Assembly: GCF_000368865.1 (NCBI RefSeq)
Contig: NZ_KB849727.1
Coordinates: 186,001-250,000 of the forward strand
Direction: 5' to 3'
Origin: Acinetobacter bouvetii DSM 14964 = CIP 107468
GTDB lineage: Bacteria; Pseudomonadota; Gammaproteobacteria; Pseudomonadales; Moraxellaceae
Length of the DNA stretch: 64,000 nt
In this document: positions 8,528 through 18,278 of the stretch, piece after piece
How the letters are laid out: each line of letters starts with the position of its first letter
How positions within the stretch are numbered: the first letter of the stretch is position 1
Position numbers and translations under genes: made by a program
The notes under the pieces: generated by a model
What the model saw: only the letters and a program-made list of their open reading frames with translations
What the model was told of the DNA's origin: nothing
The model's database searches: none

Positions 8528-10303
8528 ATGATAGATACTCAGGAAAACTATGTTGTGGTCGCAAAGCATTTACGCCAAATTTTTCCTGCGGCGGTAAAAA
8601 AAAGTCCCGATATCTGTGCGCTTCAAGATTTAAATATAGCCATCAAAGCAGGGCAATTGACGGCCTTGGTTGGGCCTGACGGTGCAGGGAAAACCACTTT
8701 TTTGCGTTTAATTGCAGGTTTGTATCAGCCGAGTGCCGGTTCACTTGAAGTGCTGGGTATAGATGTCGCAAAGCACCCGCAGCAGATACAAGACCGTATT
8801 AGCTATATGCCGCAGCGCTTTGGCTTATATGAAGACCTGAGTATCCAAGAAAATTTGAATTTATATGCAGATTTGCATGGCGTGCCGAAAAAGGAGCGGA
8901 AAGAGCGGTTCGCACGGTTATTGGCCATTACCGATCTAACCCAGTTTACAGCGCGTCCAGCAGGGAAGCTGTCTGGCGGCATGAAACAAAAACTAGGCTT
9001 AGCCTGCACGTTGGTGCGTTCCCCTGAATTACTGCTGCTGGATGAACCCAGTGTCGGGGTTGATCCATTATCACGGCGGGATTTGTGGCAGATTATTCAG
9101 CAGCTGGTGGCAGAAGAAAATCTTAGCGTCATCATCAGTACCGCGTATATGGATGAAGCGGAACGCTGCGCGGAAGTCTATGTTATGTATGAAGGGCAAA
9201 TTTTGACACAAGGCAACCCGGAAGCCTTAAGTGAACAGGTGCGCGGGCTGACGTGGCAAGCCAAGCCGCCAAAGGACATGAAAGCCCGACTCTTGCAGTC
9301 ACACTTATTAGACCTGCCGGCATATATTACAGATGCAGTGCCTAAGGGCGATGTCGTGCGTTTTATCACTACAGCGCAATACCCGCAATTGGCGCCAGAA
9401 CATTTGCCTGCACAGACACAGGTTGAAGCGCGTCCGCCCGAACTTGAAGATGCATTTATGCTGTTTTTGCATCAAGCGCAGCGTAAAGCAAACAGTGAAT
9501 CCATGATATCAAACGGCGATGTTGATCCCTTAATTCAAGCCAGTTCTTTAGCAGATCCGGCAAACGCGCAACCCATCATTGCAGTTAAAGATTTAGTCCG
9601 CAAGTTTGGTGATTTTACCGCTGTTGCCAGCACTTCATTTGACGTGCAGCGCGGGGAAATTTTTGGCTTGCTGGGGCCCAATGGTGCAGGCAAAACCACG
9701 ACTTTTCGCATGCTGTGCGGTTTATTGCCTGCCAGTTCTGGCACTTTAGAAGTTGCAGGGGTGAACCTCCGTTACGCGCGTGCTGAAGCGCGGCGGAAAA
9801 TTGGCTATGTATCGCAAAAGTTTGCGCTGTACAGCAATTTAACGGTACTGGATAACCTTAAATTTTTTGGAGGCGCTTATGGGCTCAGCGGTAAAAAGCT
9901 TTCTTTGCAAATAGAAAAAGCACTGCACCAATTTGAACTCAATCCTCATGCCAAAAGCGGCGATTTGCCCAATGGCTTTAAACAGCGGTTATCGATGGCC
10001 GCGGCTTTACTGCATCAGCCTGAAATTGTGTTTTTAGATGAACCTACCAGCGGCATTGACCCGCTGGCGCGGCGTGCATTTTGGTATACCATCGGTGAAC
10101 TTGCCAATCACGGCATGACGATTATTATCACCACGCATTTTATGGAAGAAGCAGAATACTGTGACCGCATTGCGATACAGGATGCAGGCAAAGTTTTAGC
10201 ATTAGGTACGCCCAAACAAGTCCGCCTGCAGGCAGGCCTAGAACAAGCGCATGACATGAACAGCGCTTTTATTGCCATTGTTGAACAGGCACGGAGGCAC
10301 TGA
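8528..10303 (+). CDS. ybhF: ABC exporter ATPase with two nucleotide-binding domains, YbhF
   Basis: A 591-residue cytoplasmic ATPase with two complete ABC cassettes. The first has Walker A GPDGAGKTT (residues ~53-61), signature LSGGMKQK and Walker B LLLLDEPSVG. The second has Walker A GPNGAGKTT (~380) and Walker B IVFLDEPTSG, with a divergent signature (LPNGFKQRLS, where LSGGQ is expected). The tandem arrangement is typical of YbhF. It energises export by the two permeases downstream. The E. coli system has been linked to cefoperazone/chloramphenicol tolerance and Na+(Li+)/H+ antiport; the substrate here is not known. Confidence 0.9.
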   Translation: MIDTQENYVVVAKHLRQIFPAAVKKSPDICALQDLNIAIKAGQLTALVGPDGAGKTTFLRLIAGLYQPSAGSLEVLGIDVAKHPQQIQDRISYMPQRFGLYEDLSIQENLNLYADLHGVPKKERKERFARLLAITDLTQFTARPAGKLSGGMKQKLGLACTLVRSPELLLLDEPSVGVDPLSRRDLWQIIQQLVAEENLSVIISTAYMDEAERCAEVYVMYEGQILTQGNPEALSEQVRGLTWQAKPPKDMKARLLQSHLLDLPAYITDAVPKGDVVRFITTAQYPQLAPEHLPAQTQVEARPPELEDAFMLFLHQAQRKANSESMISNGDVDPLIQASSLADPANAQPIIAVKDLVRKFGDFTAVASTSFDVQRGEIFGLLGPNGAGKTTTFRMLCGLLPASSGTLEVAGVNLRYARAEARRKIGYVSQKFALYSNLTVLDNLKFFGGAYGLSGKKLSLQIEKALHQFELNPHAKSGDLPNGFKQRLSMAAALLHQPEIVFLDEPTSGIDPLARRAFWYTIGELANHGMTIIITTHFMEEAEYCDRIAIQDAGKVLALGTPKQVRLQAGLEQAHDMNSAFIAIVEQARRH

Positions 10304-10304
10304 T

Positions 10305-11432
10305 ATGCATTTCAATGCTTTTTCCCGCCGTTTAGTGGCTCTAATATGCAAGGAAAGCAATCAATTGCTGCGCGATAAAAGCAGCATGGCGATTGGTTTA
10401 ATTTTGCCAATTATCCTGATTTTATTATTTGGCTATGGTTTGTCATTTGATTTGAGTAATGGCCGAGTTGGCGTGGTTGTACAGCACAGTACGCCGCAAA
10501 GCGATCAGCTCATTTCAGGCTTAAATGGCAGCACTTATTTATCCGCTACGCCGTTTACCAGTTTCCATGAGGCTAAAGAAGCAATGGGGCGGGATGAAAT
10601 TGACGCGATTGTCAATGTGCCTTCCGATTTTGCAGAACAGCGTGAAAATGGCAATGCCAGTATTCAAATTATTACCAATGGCCGTTCCACCAGTATTGCG
10701 TCTGCTTTGCAAGGCTATATTTCTGGCGCTTTTGCCACAGCACAGGCTATTCAGGCAGACCGAAGCAATGCAGAAAGCGCTGCTGGAATCATTACCGTTG
10801 AACAGCGGATGTGGTTTAACGAGTCGGCAAACAGTACTTGGTTTTTAGTCCCAGGTTTAATTGTTTTAATCTTAACCCTTGTTGGGGCTTTCCTGACAGG
10901 GCTGTTGATTGCTCGAGAGCGTGAACGCGGTACGCTGGAAGCCTTATTTGTGACTCCTGTTCGGCCTTTAGAGTTAGTATTGGCCAAGTTAACGCCGTAT
11001 ATTGTGATTGGCATGATTGATATTGTGGTGTGCTTATTGGCCGCATCGCTCAATTTTGATGTGCCTATTCGCGGTTCTCTGCTTTCTATTGTCAGCGCAT
11101 CTTTTCTCTATCTGATGGTGTCGCTGCTATTGGGTTTAACCATTTCAGGATTTTCATCCAGTCAGTTTCAGGCCAGTCAAATGGCTTTATTGGCCAGTTT
11201 TATGCCAGCGATGATGCTATCTGGATTTGTATTTGATACCCGCAACTTGCCTGTTGTGATACAGGTCATTAGTCAAATTTTACCTGCAACCCATTTCATG
11301 ACCCTCATTAAAACCTTATTTTTAGGTGGCGATGATTGGCGCTTATGGCTAAAAGAATGCGGCATTTTAATGATTTATATTGTAGTGCTGACCACAGCAT
11401 CGTGTATTTCACTGAAAAAGCGTTTGAGGTAA
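10305..11432 (+). CDS. ybhS: ABC-2 type permease YbhS
   Basis: A 375-residue ABC-2 permease with one N-terminal membrane helix, a large extracytoplasmic loop (residues ~45-175) and five clustered C-terminal helices, ending in the typical motif LSGFVFDTRNLP. I place the start at ATG 10305, preceded by GGAGG at 10293-10297; an in-frame ATG further upstream (10272) lies inside ybhF and lacks a ribosome site. The start codon lies 1 bp after the ybhF stop codon, suggesting translational coupling. Confidence 0.88.
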   Translation: MHFNAFSRRLVALICKESNQLLRDKSSMAIGLILPIILILLFGYGLSFDLSNGRVGVVVQHSTPQSDQLISGLNGSTYLSATPFTSFHEAKEAMGRDEIDAIVNVPSDFAEQRENGNASIQIITNGRSTSIASALQGYISGAFATAQAIQADRSNAESAAGIITVEQRMWFNESANSTWFLVPGLIVLILTLVGAFLTGLLIARERERGTLEALFVTPVRPLELVLAKLTPYIVIGMIDIVVCLLAASLNFDVPIRGSLLSIVSASFLYLMVSLLLGLTISGFSSSQFQASQMALLASFMPAMMLSGFVFDTRNLPVVIQVISQILPATHFMTLIKTLFLGGDDWRLWLKECGILMIYIVVLTTASCISLKKRLR

Positions 11433-11438
11433 TTCAAT

Positions 11439-12554
11439 ATGAGTTCTTTTTTTGCATGGCTGAATTATCTGATGGTGTTGGTTAGAAAAGAGTTTTTGGT
11501 GATTTTTAGTGACCCGGCCAATCGGACAATTTTATTTGCACCAGCACTGATTCAGGCCTTATTGTTTGGCTATGCGGCCAGTTATGACGTCAATAAGGTG
11601 GATTATGCCGTGCTGGACCAAAGCCATGGGCAAGCTTCGGCGCAATTATTGCAGCATTTGGATGGTTCTGGAATTTTTAAGCGTACAGCGACTTTATACA
11701 ATAATGATCAGATTCAGCAGGTCATTGATGGGCGTCAGGCTTTAGCGGTGATTACCATTCCCAGCGATTTTGAAAATAAACTGAATCAAGGACAAAGTTC
11801 CGCGATTCAAGTCATTTTAGATGGCCGGAACTCTTCAACAGCCAGCATGGCAGGCGCATATATCAACAGTGTAGTTGCAGGGGTGAATCAAGAGCGGGCA
11901 GGCACAGTTTCGAATGTAAATATTCAAACCCGCGTTTGGTACAACCCTAACTCAGAATCGCGCTGGAGTTTAATGCCTTCATTGATTGCTGCTTTAAGCA
12001 TGATGCAGACCTTGCTGTTATCTGCGTTGTCTGTGGCCCGAGAAAGAGAACAAGGTACTTTTGATCAATTGTTAGTCACGCCGTATACGCCATTGCATAT
12101 TATGATTGGCAAGGCTTTGCCGCCGATCTTTGTTGGCTTGATGCAATCGACCATTATCCTGCTGATCATTTTATTTTGGTTCCAAATTCCTATGAATGGT
12201 TCCTTTGGCTTACTGTATTTTGGTTTAGTCTGCTTCAACATTGCGGTTGTGGGCGTTGGCCTGTCTATTTCCGCCGTGTCTTTAAATATGCAGCAAGCGA
12301 TGCTGTATACCTTTTTTCTGATTATGCCAATGATGCTGCTGTCTGGCTTGCTGACACCTGTACAAAACATGCCACATTTCTTGGAAATTGCAACCTATGC
12401 AAACCCGTTAAGATTTGGCTTAGATTTAATTCAGCGGGTGTATTTAGAAGGTGCGACATTAGACCAAGTGAAGTGGGATTTTGTCCCGATGTTTGTTTTA
12501 GCCGTGCTGACCTTGCCTTTAGCCGCGTGGCTGTTTAGAAACAGACTATCTTGA
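11439..12554 (+). CDS. ybhR: ABC-2 type permease YbhR
   Basis: A 371-residue partner permease with the same layout as YbhS: an N-terminal helix, a periplasmic domain, the REREQGTFDQLLVTP coupling segment, and five C-terminal helices with MLLSGLLTPVQNMP. YbhS and YbhR should form the heterodimeric channel driven by YbhF. It starts 6 bp after ybhS. No clear intrinsic terminator was seen in the 153 bp that follow. Confidence 0.88.
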   Translation: MSSFFAWLNYLMVLVRKEFLVIFSDPANRTILFAPALIQALLFGYAASYDVNKVDYAVLDQSHGQASAQLLQHLDGSGIFKRTATLYNNDQIQQVIDGRQALAVITIPSDFENKLNQGQSSAIQVILDGRNSSTASMAGAYINSVVAGVNQERAGTVSNVNIQTRVWYNPNSESRWSLMPSLIAALSMMQTLLLSALSVAREREQGTFDQLLVTPYTPLHIMIGKALPPIFVGLMQSTIILLIILFWFQIPMNGSFGLLYFGLVCFNIAVVGVGLSISAVSLNMQQAMLYTFFLIMPMMLLSGLLTPVQNMPHFLEIATYANPLRFGLDLIQRVYLEGATLDQVKWDFVPMFVLAVLTLPLAAWLFRNRLS

Positions 12555-12707
12555 CGAAAAGCATCGCCAAATCAGGGTTGCAGGCCTGTTCTAGATAATA
12601 TTTATGAGCACTTCATACTGCAATAAAAGCTGTGGCCGGATGAAACCTGCAAGGCTGTTTACTGGTTTTAGTGCGCTCGACTTTTCCACGAGAGGTTGAA
12701 TAGATCT

Positions 12708-13406
12708 TTAACAAATCAAGAGAAGCCGATATTCGCCATCAGTTTCAACTGGCGCTCTATGCACACAGGGTAAAACTTTCTGAGTTGGATGATCGACTGC
12801 GAGCCGCCAAAGATGTCCTAAACCTAAATTTACCGGTTGTGCATTGGGTTTGAGTTGATAATGTAAATCAAAGAAATATTCTTCTAAAAAGTTTTCAAAT
12901 TCAGCTTCTGGGCCATCATGCAGCTGTTTAAGCTTTTCACGAATTTCTGGAATCAAAATCTTTTGTTCGACTTGATCATTAGATACAAGATCACTGGCGG
13001 CACCATGATAAGTACATAAAAAAGTATCGGTTTCGATAGGTGAACGATCTACATGAAATGAATAGACATCAGTCGCAAAGAAATCTAACTCATCATCGCG
13101 TTCATAGTTTTTGAGCAAATTCAGGGAAGGCGAAGCGCCAAAATCGGCCAATAGCTGCATATCATTTAGGATTGTTTCCCTAGCTAAATTGCCTTGCTTT
13201 GTAAGCTGTAATGCTAAAAGCTCTTCCGTAGAAACTTCTGTAATGTTTTCAACTAAATGAAGCTTAGCCACAATTTCTTTAAAATCTCCAGTCAAATTCC
13301 GATGCCAGCAAACCGCATTAACCTCGCCGTGAAAATGCAAGTTGATAAGTTCAGAAAAGTTAGAAACGGTGCTGATTTGACCGTTGTTAGAAAAATGATG
13401 CTTCAT
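12708..13406 (-). CDS. DUF1826 family protein
   Basis: A 232-residue soluble protein that I recognise as the DUF1826 family, from its C-terminal half: TDVYSFHVDRSPIETDTFLC, YHGAASDL, NLGLGHLWRLAVDHP and VLPCVHRAPV. Its function is unknown. Family members often sit with zinc-homeostasis genes, and the conserved His, Cys and Asp residues would suit metal binding, but no zinc gene is adjacent here. It is a single gene, transcribed away from the efflux block. Confidence 0.7.
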   Translation of the reverse strand: MKHHFSNNGQISTVSNFSELINLHFHGEVNAVCWHRNLTGDFKEIVAKLHLVENITEVSTEELLALQLTKQGNLARETILNDMQLLADFGASPSLNLLKNYERDDELDFFATDVYSFHVDRSPIETDTFLCTYHGAASDLVSNDQVEQKILIPEIREKLKQLHDGPEAEFENFLEEYFFDLHYQLKPNAQPVNLGLGHLWRLAVDHPTQKVLPCVHRAPVETDGEYRLLLIC

Positions 13407-13619
13407 ATATAAGCTAAATAAAAACTACATCCAATTATAACATCAGCCTGATAGAAATGAGGTGAATCCCTCGAATTTTTCTAAAGGCCCAATCAGCAGG
13501 GTGACTGGTTGTAAAATTAAATAATGCTGATGTCTGTATCGAATATGAGTATTCAACGCGAAAAAGGGCTTAGAAATACGAACGCTCTAGTTTATTTATT
13601 AATGGTTAATACGATGCAT

Positions 13620-13698
13620 TTTTGCAGATTCACGATGTCGAGCTGTAGCACCAACTGAGGTTGCGTAGGCTACAGTCTTGGATATGCTATTTAACTTA
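13620..13698. repeat. Left copy of the 79-bp structured repeat with Xer half-site
   Basis: A gap-free match to 21424-21502 (same strand, 7,804 bp apart) with 9 mismatches in 79. It keeps the second hairpin (CTGTAGC 13643-13649 with GCTACAG 13669-13675; inner CAAC/GTTG) and a XerD-like half-site, ATTTAACTTAT (13689-13699). One stem pair has changed on both sides relative to the right copy (G-C to A-T), so pairing is conserved. The XerC-side half and the first hairpin's upstream arm are degenerate or absent. Confidence 0.8.
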
Positions 13699-13850
13699 TG
13701 TTTATTTAAAGTTCACTTCATAATTATTCAAATAAACTATCTATTTTATTTTCAATTATTTAATAAAATATTGATCTAAATTTATAGTACTTAAAGTACA
13801 TGAACTATGAATGAAAACTAAAATAGGATCAAAAAATATAAATTTTATTT

Positions 13851-13871
13851 CTCCACACAATCTCCACACAA
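13851..13871. promoter_or_regulatory. AdeR-type direct repeat upstream of adeA
   Basis: CTCCACACAA occurs twice (13851-13860, 13862-13871) with a 1-bp spacer. On the opposite strand each unit reads TTGTGTGGAG. The AdeR box that I recall from A. baumannii is a 10-bp direct repeat ending GTGTGGAG, also with 1-bp spacing. It lies 65 bp upstream of the adeA start, so AdeRS control of adeAB is likely. Confidence 0.7.
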
Positions 13872-13936
13872 CATCAGCAATTCATAAACACTGCTATTTA
13901 AAAATTGTAGCGTCTAAAAACTCCCTTTGAACAAAA

Positions 13937-15100
13937 ATGCAAACAAGTCATCACTTAATAGGTTCAATACTTATTACAACTGTACTTTTAATGGGCTGCT
14001 CAGAATCTGAAAATACTGAACAGTCCAAAGTAGAAATGCCGCCGGCTGTTGTCAGTACCATCACTGTATTACCTCAATCCATGAATTTAATTGAAAATCT
14101 TCCTGGCCGTGTTATAGCTTACCGTATTGCTGAAATTCGTCCGCAAGTGGGTGGAATTGTCGATAAAGTGCTTTTCAAACAAGGCTCTTATGTGCAAGCG
14201 GGTCAACCGCTTTTTAAATTAAATGCTGAAATCTTTCAGGCAGATGTAAAAAGCAATCAGGCGACTTTAAACCGTGCACAGGCTGAAGTGACACGTTTGC
14301 AGGTACTGTTAAAACGCTATACTGAATTAGTAAAAGTAAATGCAGTTAGCCAGCAGGAATACAACAATACGGAAGCAGATTATCAAAAAGCAAAAGCCGA
14401 TGTGGCGCAAATGCAAGCCATGTTAAGCAGACAACAGCTTAATCTTAAATATGCGACTGTTACAGCCCCTATCTCGGGAACGATTGGTGAAATCTTAGTG
14501 ACTGAAGGTGCATTAGTTGGTCAAGGTGATACTAATGCGATGGCTGTGATACAACAAATTAATAAAGTCTACGTCGATGTGAAGCAATCAATTAGTGATT
14601 ATGAAAAACTACAGGAAGCTTTACAGCAAGGTGATGTGTCAAACACCACACATACGGTTGAAATCCTGAATAGTCAGGGTAAACCTTATCATGTTACAGG
14701 TGAAATCCTATTTTCGGATACTAAAGTTGATCCTGATACTGGTGATGTCACGATTCGAATTTTAGCCAATAATGAAAATCAAAAACTTTTGCCAGGCATG
14801 TATGTTCGAGTCAATATGAGCCGAGCTCAAGTTGAAAATGCGCTCCTAGTACCTGAACAAGCGATTCAACATGATATTAGCGGCAAAGCCAATGTTACGA
14901 TTGTTAATCAAAAAGGTTTAGCGCAAAGCAAGCCTATTCAGCTTGGACAACGTTATCAAAACAGTTATGTGGTGACACAAGGGTTGCAAGCAGGTGAAAA
15001 AGTCATTGTTGAAGGGGCTGATCGTATACAGCCTAAGCAAAAACTAAAAATTAAGCAGTGGCAACCTACAAATGCTCAGGAAAATGGAGGACAGCCATAA
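13937..15100 (+). CDS. adeA: RND efflux periplasmic adaptor lipoprotein, AdeA-like
   Basis: A 387-residue membrane fusion protein. It has a lipoprotein signal with lipobox LLMGC (Cys21), a lipoyl half (GQPLFKLNAE), an alpha-hairpin (residues ~105-165), the second lipoyl half (ATVTAPISGTIGEILVTEGALVGQGD) and a beta-barrel/membrane-proximal domain (GQRYQNSYVVTQGLQAGEKVIVEG). It links the inner-membrane pump AdeB to an outer-membrane channel. It overlaps adeB by one base (TAATG). No outer-membrane channel gene (adeC type) is present in the locus, so another channel must be recruited. Confidence 0.88.
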   Translation: MQTSHHLIGSILITTVLLMGCSESENTEQSKVEMPPAVVSTITVLPQSMNLIENLPGRVIAYRIAEIRPQVGGIVDKVLFKQGSYVQAGQPLFKLNAEIFQADVKSNQATLNRAQAEVTRLQVLLKRYTELVKVNAVSQQEYNNTEADYQKAKADVAQMQAMLSRQQLNLKYATVTAPISGTIGEILVTEGALVGQGDTNAMAVIQQINKVYVDVKQSISDYEKLQEALQQGDVSNTTHTVEILNSQGKPYHVTGEILFSDTKVDPDTGDVTIRILANNENQKLLPGMYVRVNMSRAQVENALLVPEQAIQHDISGKANVTIVNQKGLAQSKPIQLGQRYQNSYVVTQGLQAGEKVIVEGADRIQPKQKLKIKQWQPTNAQENGGQP

Positions 15101-18100
15101 TGTCCCAATTTTTCATTAGGCGTCCTATTTTTGCATGGGTGATTGCCTTATTTATTATCTTGTTAGGTGTACTCAGCATACCTAAGCTGCCTATTGCACG
15201 ATTCCCAAGTGTTGCGCCGCCACAGATCAGTATTACGGCAATCTATCCGGGTGCAACGCCAAAAACATTGAATGATAGTGTTGTGACCTTGATTGAGCGG
15301 GAAATGTCAGGTGTCAAGAACTTACTGTATTACAGTTCAAGTTCAGATAGTTCTGGAACAGCAACAATCACCGCAACCTTTAAGCCAGGTACAGATGTAG
15401 AACTGGCACAAGTTGATGTGCAAAACAAAATTAAAGCCATTGAGTCGCGCTTGCCCCAGACAGTTCGGCAACAAGGACTGATGGTCGATGCTGCATCATC
15501 TGGTTTTTTAATGATGGTGGGTTTAAGTTCACCGAATGGCAAATATAGTGAAATTGATGTCAGTGACTACATGACACGCTATGTGATTGAAGAATTAAAG
15601 CGGGTTGAAGGTGTTGGTAAAGTCCAAAATTTTGGTGCTGAGAAAGCTATGCGAATCTGGGTAAATCCTGATCGTTTGGTCTCTTATGGCTTGAGTATTC
15701 AAGATGTGAATACAGCCATCCAAAATCAAAACTTGCCGATATCACCGGGCCGTATTGGTGATGTTCCTGCTTTGACGGGGCAACAAATTACGATTCCTTT
15801 AACGGCTCAAGGTCAATTAGAAACTGTAGAGCAATTCAAAAATATTAGTCTACGTGCTCAGCAAAATGGCGCCAATGTTCGACTGTCGGATGTCGCTCGT
15901 GTCGAAATCGGGGCACAGATGTATAACTTTGCGATTTTAGAAAATGGCAAAGCCTCTACGGCTGTAGCGATACAAATGAGCCCTGGTGCCAATGCTGTTA
16001 AGACTGCAGAGGGTGTCAAAGCTAAAATTGAACAGTTAGGTTCAGCATTGCCTGATGGTATGAAATTCTCTATACCTTACGACACTGCGCCTTTTGTAAA
16101 AGTCTCGATTGAAAAAGTAATCATGACATTGCTTGAAGCTATGGTATTAGTTTTTATTGTCATGTTTATCTTCTTACACAATGTTCGTTATACCTTGATT
16201 CCGGCTATTGTTGCACCAATCGCATTGCTTGGCACATTCTCAGTCATGCTGCTTGCTGGTTTTTCGATTAATGTGCTGACCATGTTCGGTATGGTGCTTG
16301 CGATCGGGATTATTGTCGATGATGCGATTGTGGTCATTGAGAATGTTGAACGCATTATGGCGACAGAAGGCTTATCTCCAGTTGAAGCCACATCTAAAGC
16401 CATGAAGGAAATTACCAGTCCGATTATTGGCATCACCTTAGTGTTAGCCGCTGTATTTTTACCGATGGCTTTGGCAGCAGGCTCGGTGGGGATTATCTAT
16501 CGCCAATTCACCATTACCATGTCGGTTTCAATTTTATTCTCAGCATTCCTTGCACTGACATTAACCCCAGCTTTATGTGCAACGATGTTAAAGCCGATTA
16601 ATCAAGATCATCAGAAAAAAGGTGTTTTTGCTTGGTTTGATCGCAGTTTTGAGAAGCTGAACAATTGCTATGAACGCAGTTTATTTAAAGTGATTAAACA
16701 TAAAACCATCGCAATGTTGTGTTTCTTAGGCATTGTTATTGTGCTGATTTTTAGCTTTAAACAAGTACCGACTGCGTTTATGCCTGAAGAAGATCAGGGG
16801 TGGTTTATGACCTCGATTCAGCTGCCTGCGGATGCAACACAAGAACGTACCCGTAAAGTCGTTGCTGAATTTCAAAATCACCTAGACCAAGAGACGGGTA
16901 TTAAAGACAACATGGCTGTATTGGGCTTTGGCTTTAGTGGTTCTGGTCAAAATACAGCGATGTATTTTACCAATCTATTGCCATTTGAAGAGCGTACGAT
17001 TACTGCACAAGAAGTCGTGAATAATGCCAATATGGCGATGGCTGAAAGTTCAGAAGGTCAGACCATGTCTGTGTTACCGCCAGCCATTGATGAATTGGGT
17101 AACTCATCTGGTTTTTCACTGCGATTATTAGATCGTGGCAATATTGGTATGCCTGCTTTAAGAGAGGCGCAAGATCAGCTTTTAGCGCTAGCAGCACAAA
17201 GTAAAATCGTGGCGGAGGTCTATCCTGAGGGTTTGCCTGATGGCAGTTCTGTAGAGCTTAAAATTGATCGCGATAAATTGCAGGCATTAGGTGTTAATTT
17301 CAGTGATGTTACCGATATTATTTCGACCTCAATGGGTTCGATGTATATCAATGACTTTCCAAATCAAGACCGTATGCAGCAAGTCATTGTGCAGCTTGAT
17401 GCCAAATCACGTATGAGTATTGAGGATATTCTTCAGATTAAGGTGAACAGTCAAAGCGGTAAATTGGTTTCCATGTCTGAAATTATTACCCCAATTTGGC
17501 AACATTCACCGCAGCAATACAATCGTTATAACGGTCGTCCATCACTAAGTATTACTGGCAGTCCAGCAGCAGGTATGTCTTCAGGACAAGCCATGAGCGA
17601 AATGGAAAATCTGATTAAACAACTTCCGAAAGGCGTGGGCTATGAGTGGACGGGGATTTCTCTAGAAGAAAAACAGTCTGAATCACAAACCTTGTTTTTA
17701 TTACTGTTATCGATGTTAGTCGTCTTTCTTGTCTTGGCAGCGCTTTATGAAAGCTGGTCAATTCCACTCTCTGTGATGTTGGTTGTACCTTTAGGGTTGA
17801 TTGGTGCCTTTGTTGCAGTCATGATTCGAGGTATGCCAAATGATATTTTCTTTAAGGTCGGCATGATCACGATTATTGGACTATCTGCGAAGAATGCCAT
17901 TTTGATTGTTGAGTTTGCAAAAGCATTAAGAGAGGAAGGGATGGGCTTAGTTGAGGCAACAGTTGCTGCAGCTAAATTGCGCTTACGTCCAATCTTAATG
18001 ACGTCTCTGGCATTTACCTGTGGCGTTATTCCTTTAGTCATTGCCAGTGGCGCCAGCTCTGAAACTCAAAAAGCGATTGGTACAGGCGTCTTTGGCGGCA

Positions 18101-18201
18101 TGATCAGCGCAACAGTTTTGGCTGTTATTTTTGTACCGATTTTCTTTATCGTAGTCATGAGCATGGTTGAGAAATTCTCAAAACGCAAAGCTGCGCATTA
18201 A
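15100..18201 (+). CDS. adeB: RND multidrug efflux pump, AdeB-like
   Basis: A 1,033-residue inner-membrane proton/drug antiporter of the HAE-1 family. The start is ATG 15100, preceded by GGAGG (15086-15090) and overlapping the adeA stop. It begins MSQFFIRRPIFAWVIA. It has the 12-helix RND layout, the proton-relay pair in TM4 (GIIVDDAIVVIENVE) and the TM10 lysine block (GLSAKNAILIVEFAK), and full family length (A. baumannii AdeB is about 1,035). It would export aminoglycosides, tetracyclines and other drugs if it behaves like AdeB; specificity is inferred from homology only. Confidence 0.92.
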   Translation: MSQFFIRRPIFAWVIALFIILLGVLSIPKLPIARFPSVAPPQISITAIYPGATPKTLNDSVVTLIEREMSGVKNLLYYSSSSDSSGTATITATFKPGTDVELAQVDVQNKIKAIESRLPQTVRQQGLMVDAASSGFLMMVGLSSPNGKYSEIDVSDYMTRYVIEELKRVEGVGKVQNFGAEKAMRIWVNPDRLVSYGLSIQDVNTAIQNQNLPISPGRIGDVPALTGQQITIPLTAQGQLETVEQFKNISLRAQQNGANVRLSDVARVEIGAQMYNFAILENGKASTAVAIQMSPGANAVKTAEGVKAKIEQLGSALPDGMKFSIPYDTAPFVKVSIEKVIMTLLEAMVLVFIVMFIFLHNVRYTLIPAIVAPIALLGTFSVMLLAGFSINVLTMFGMVLAIGIIVDDAIVVIENVERIMATEGLSPVEATSKAMKEITSPIIGITLVLAAVFLPMALAAGSVGIIYRQFTITMSVSILFSAFLALTLTPALCATMLKPINQDHQKKGVFAWFDRSFEKLNNCYERSLFKVIKHKTIAMLCFLGIVIVLIFSFKQVPTAFMPEEDQGWFMTSIQLPADATQERTRKVVAEFQNHLDQETGIKDNMAVLGFGFSGSGQNTAMYFTNLLPFEERTITAQEVVNNANMAMAESSEGQTMSVLPPAIDELGNSSGFSLRLLDRGNIGMPALREAQDQLLALAAQSKIVAEVYPEGLPDGSSVELKIDRDKLQALGVNFSDVTDIISTSMGSMYINDFPNQDRMQQVIVQLDAKSRMSIEDILQIKVNSQSGKLVSMSEIITPIWQHSPQQYNRYNGRPSLSITGSPAAGMSSGQAMSEMENLIKQLPKGVGYEWTGISLEEKQSESQTLFLLLLSMLVVFLVLAALYESWSIPLSVMLVVPLGLIGAFVAVMIRGMPNDIFFKVGMITIIGLSAKNAILIVEFAKALREEGMGLVEATVAAAKLRLRPILMTSLAFTCGVIPLVIASGASSETQKAIGTGVFGGMISATVLAVIFVPIFFIVVMSMVEKFSKRKAAH

Positions 18202-18278
18202 CGCACTAAATCGGTGAGCTGAACATAATATATTTCAGCTCATCCCCAAATTTAATGATGAATCATGTGAGATTGAAT

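Larger units (their letters stand above)
13407..13936. other. 530-bp intergenic region between DUF1826 and adeA
   Basis: It holds the left copy of the 79-bp structured repeat (13620-13698) and the AdeR-type direct repeat (13851-13871). The remainder is AT-rich with no coding potential seen. Confidence 0.6.

Noticed and set aside
13419..13442. Possible Zur-like box upstream of the DUF1826 gene (ATGTTATAA half on the - strand)
   Set aside because: Only one half resembles the motif, and I cannot recall the Acinetobacter consensus well enough to support it.
13620..13698. Structured repeat considered as a small catalytic or regulatory RNA
   Set aside because: No known ribozyme core or RNA-family motif was recognised; the link to a dif-like site favours a DNA recombination element.
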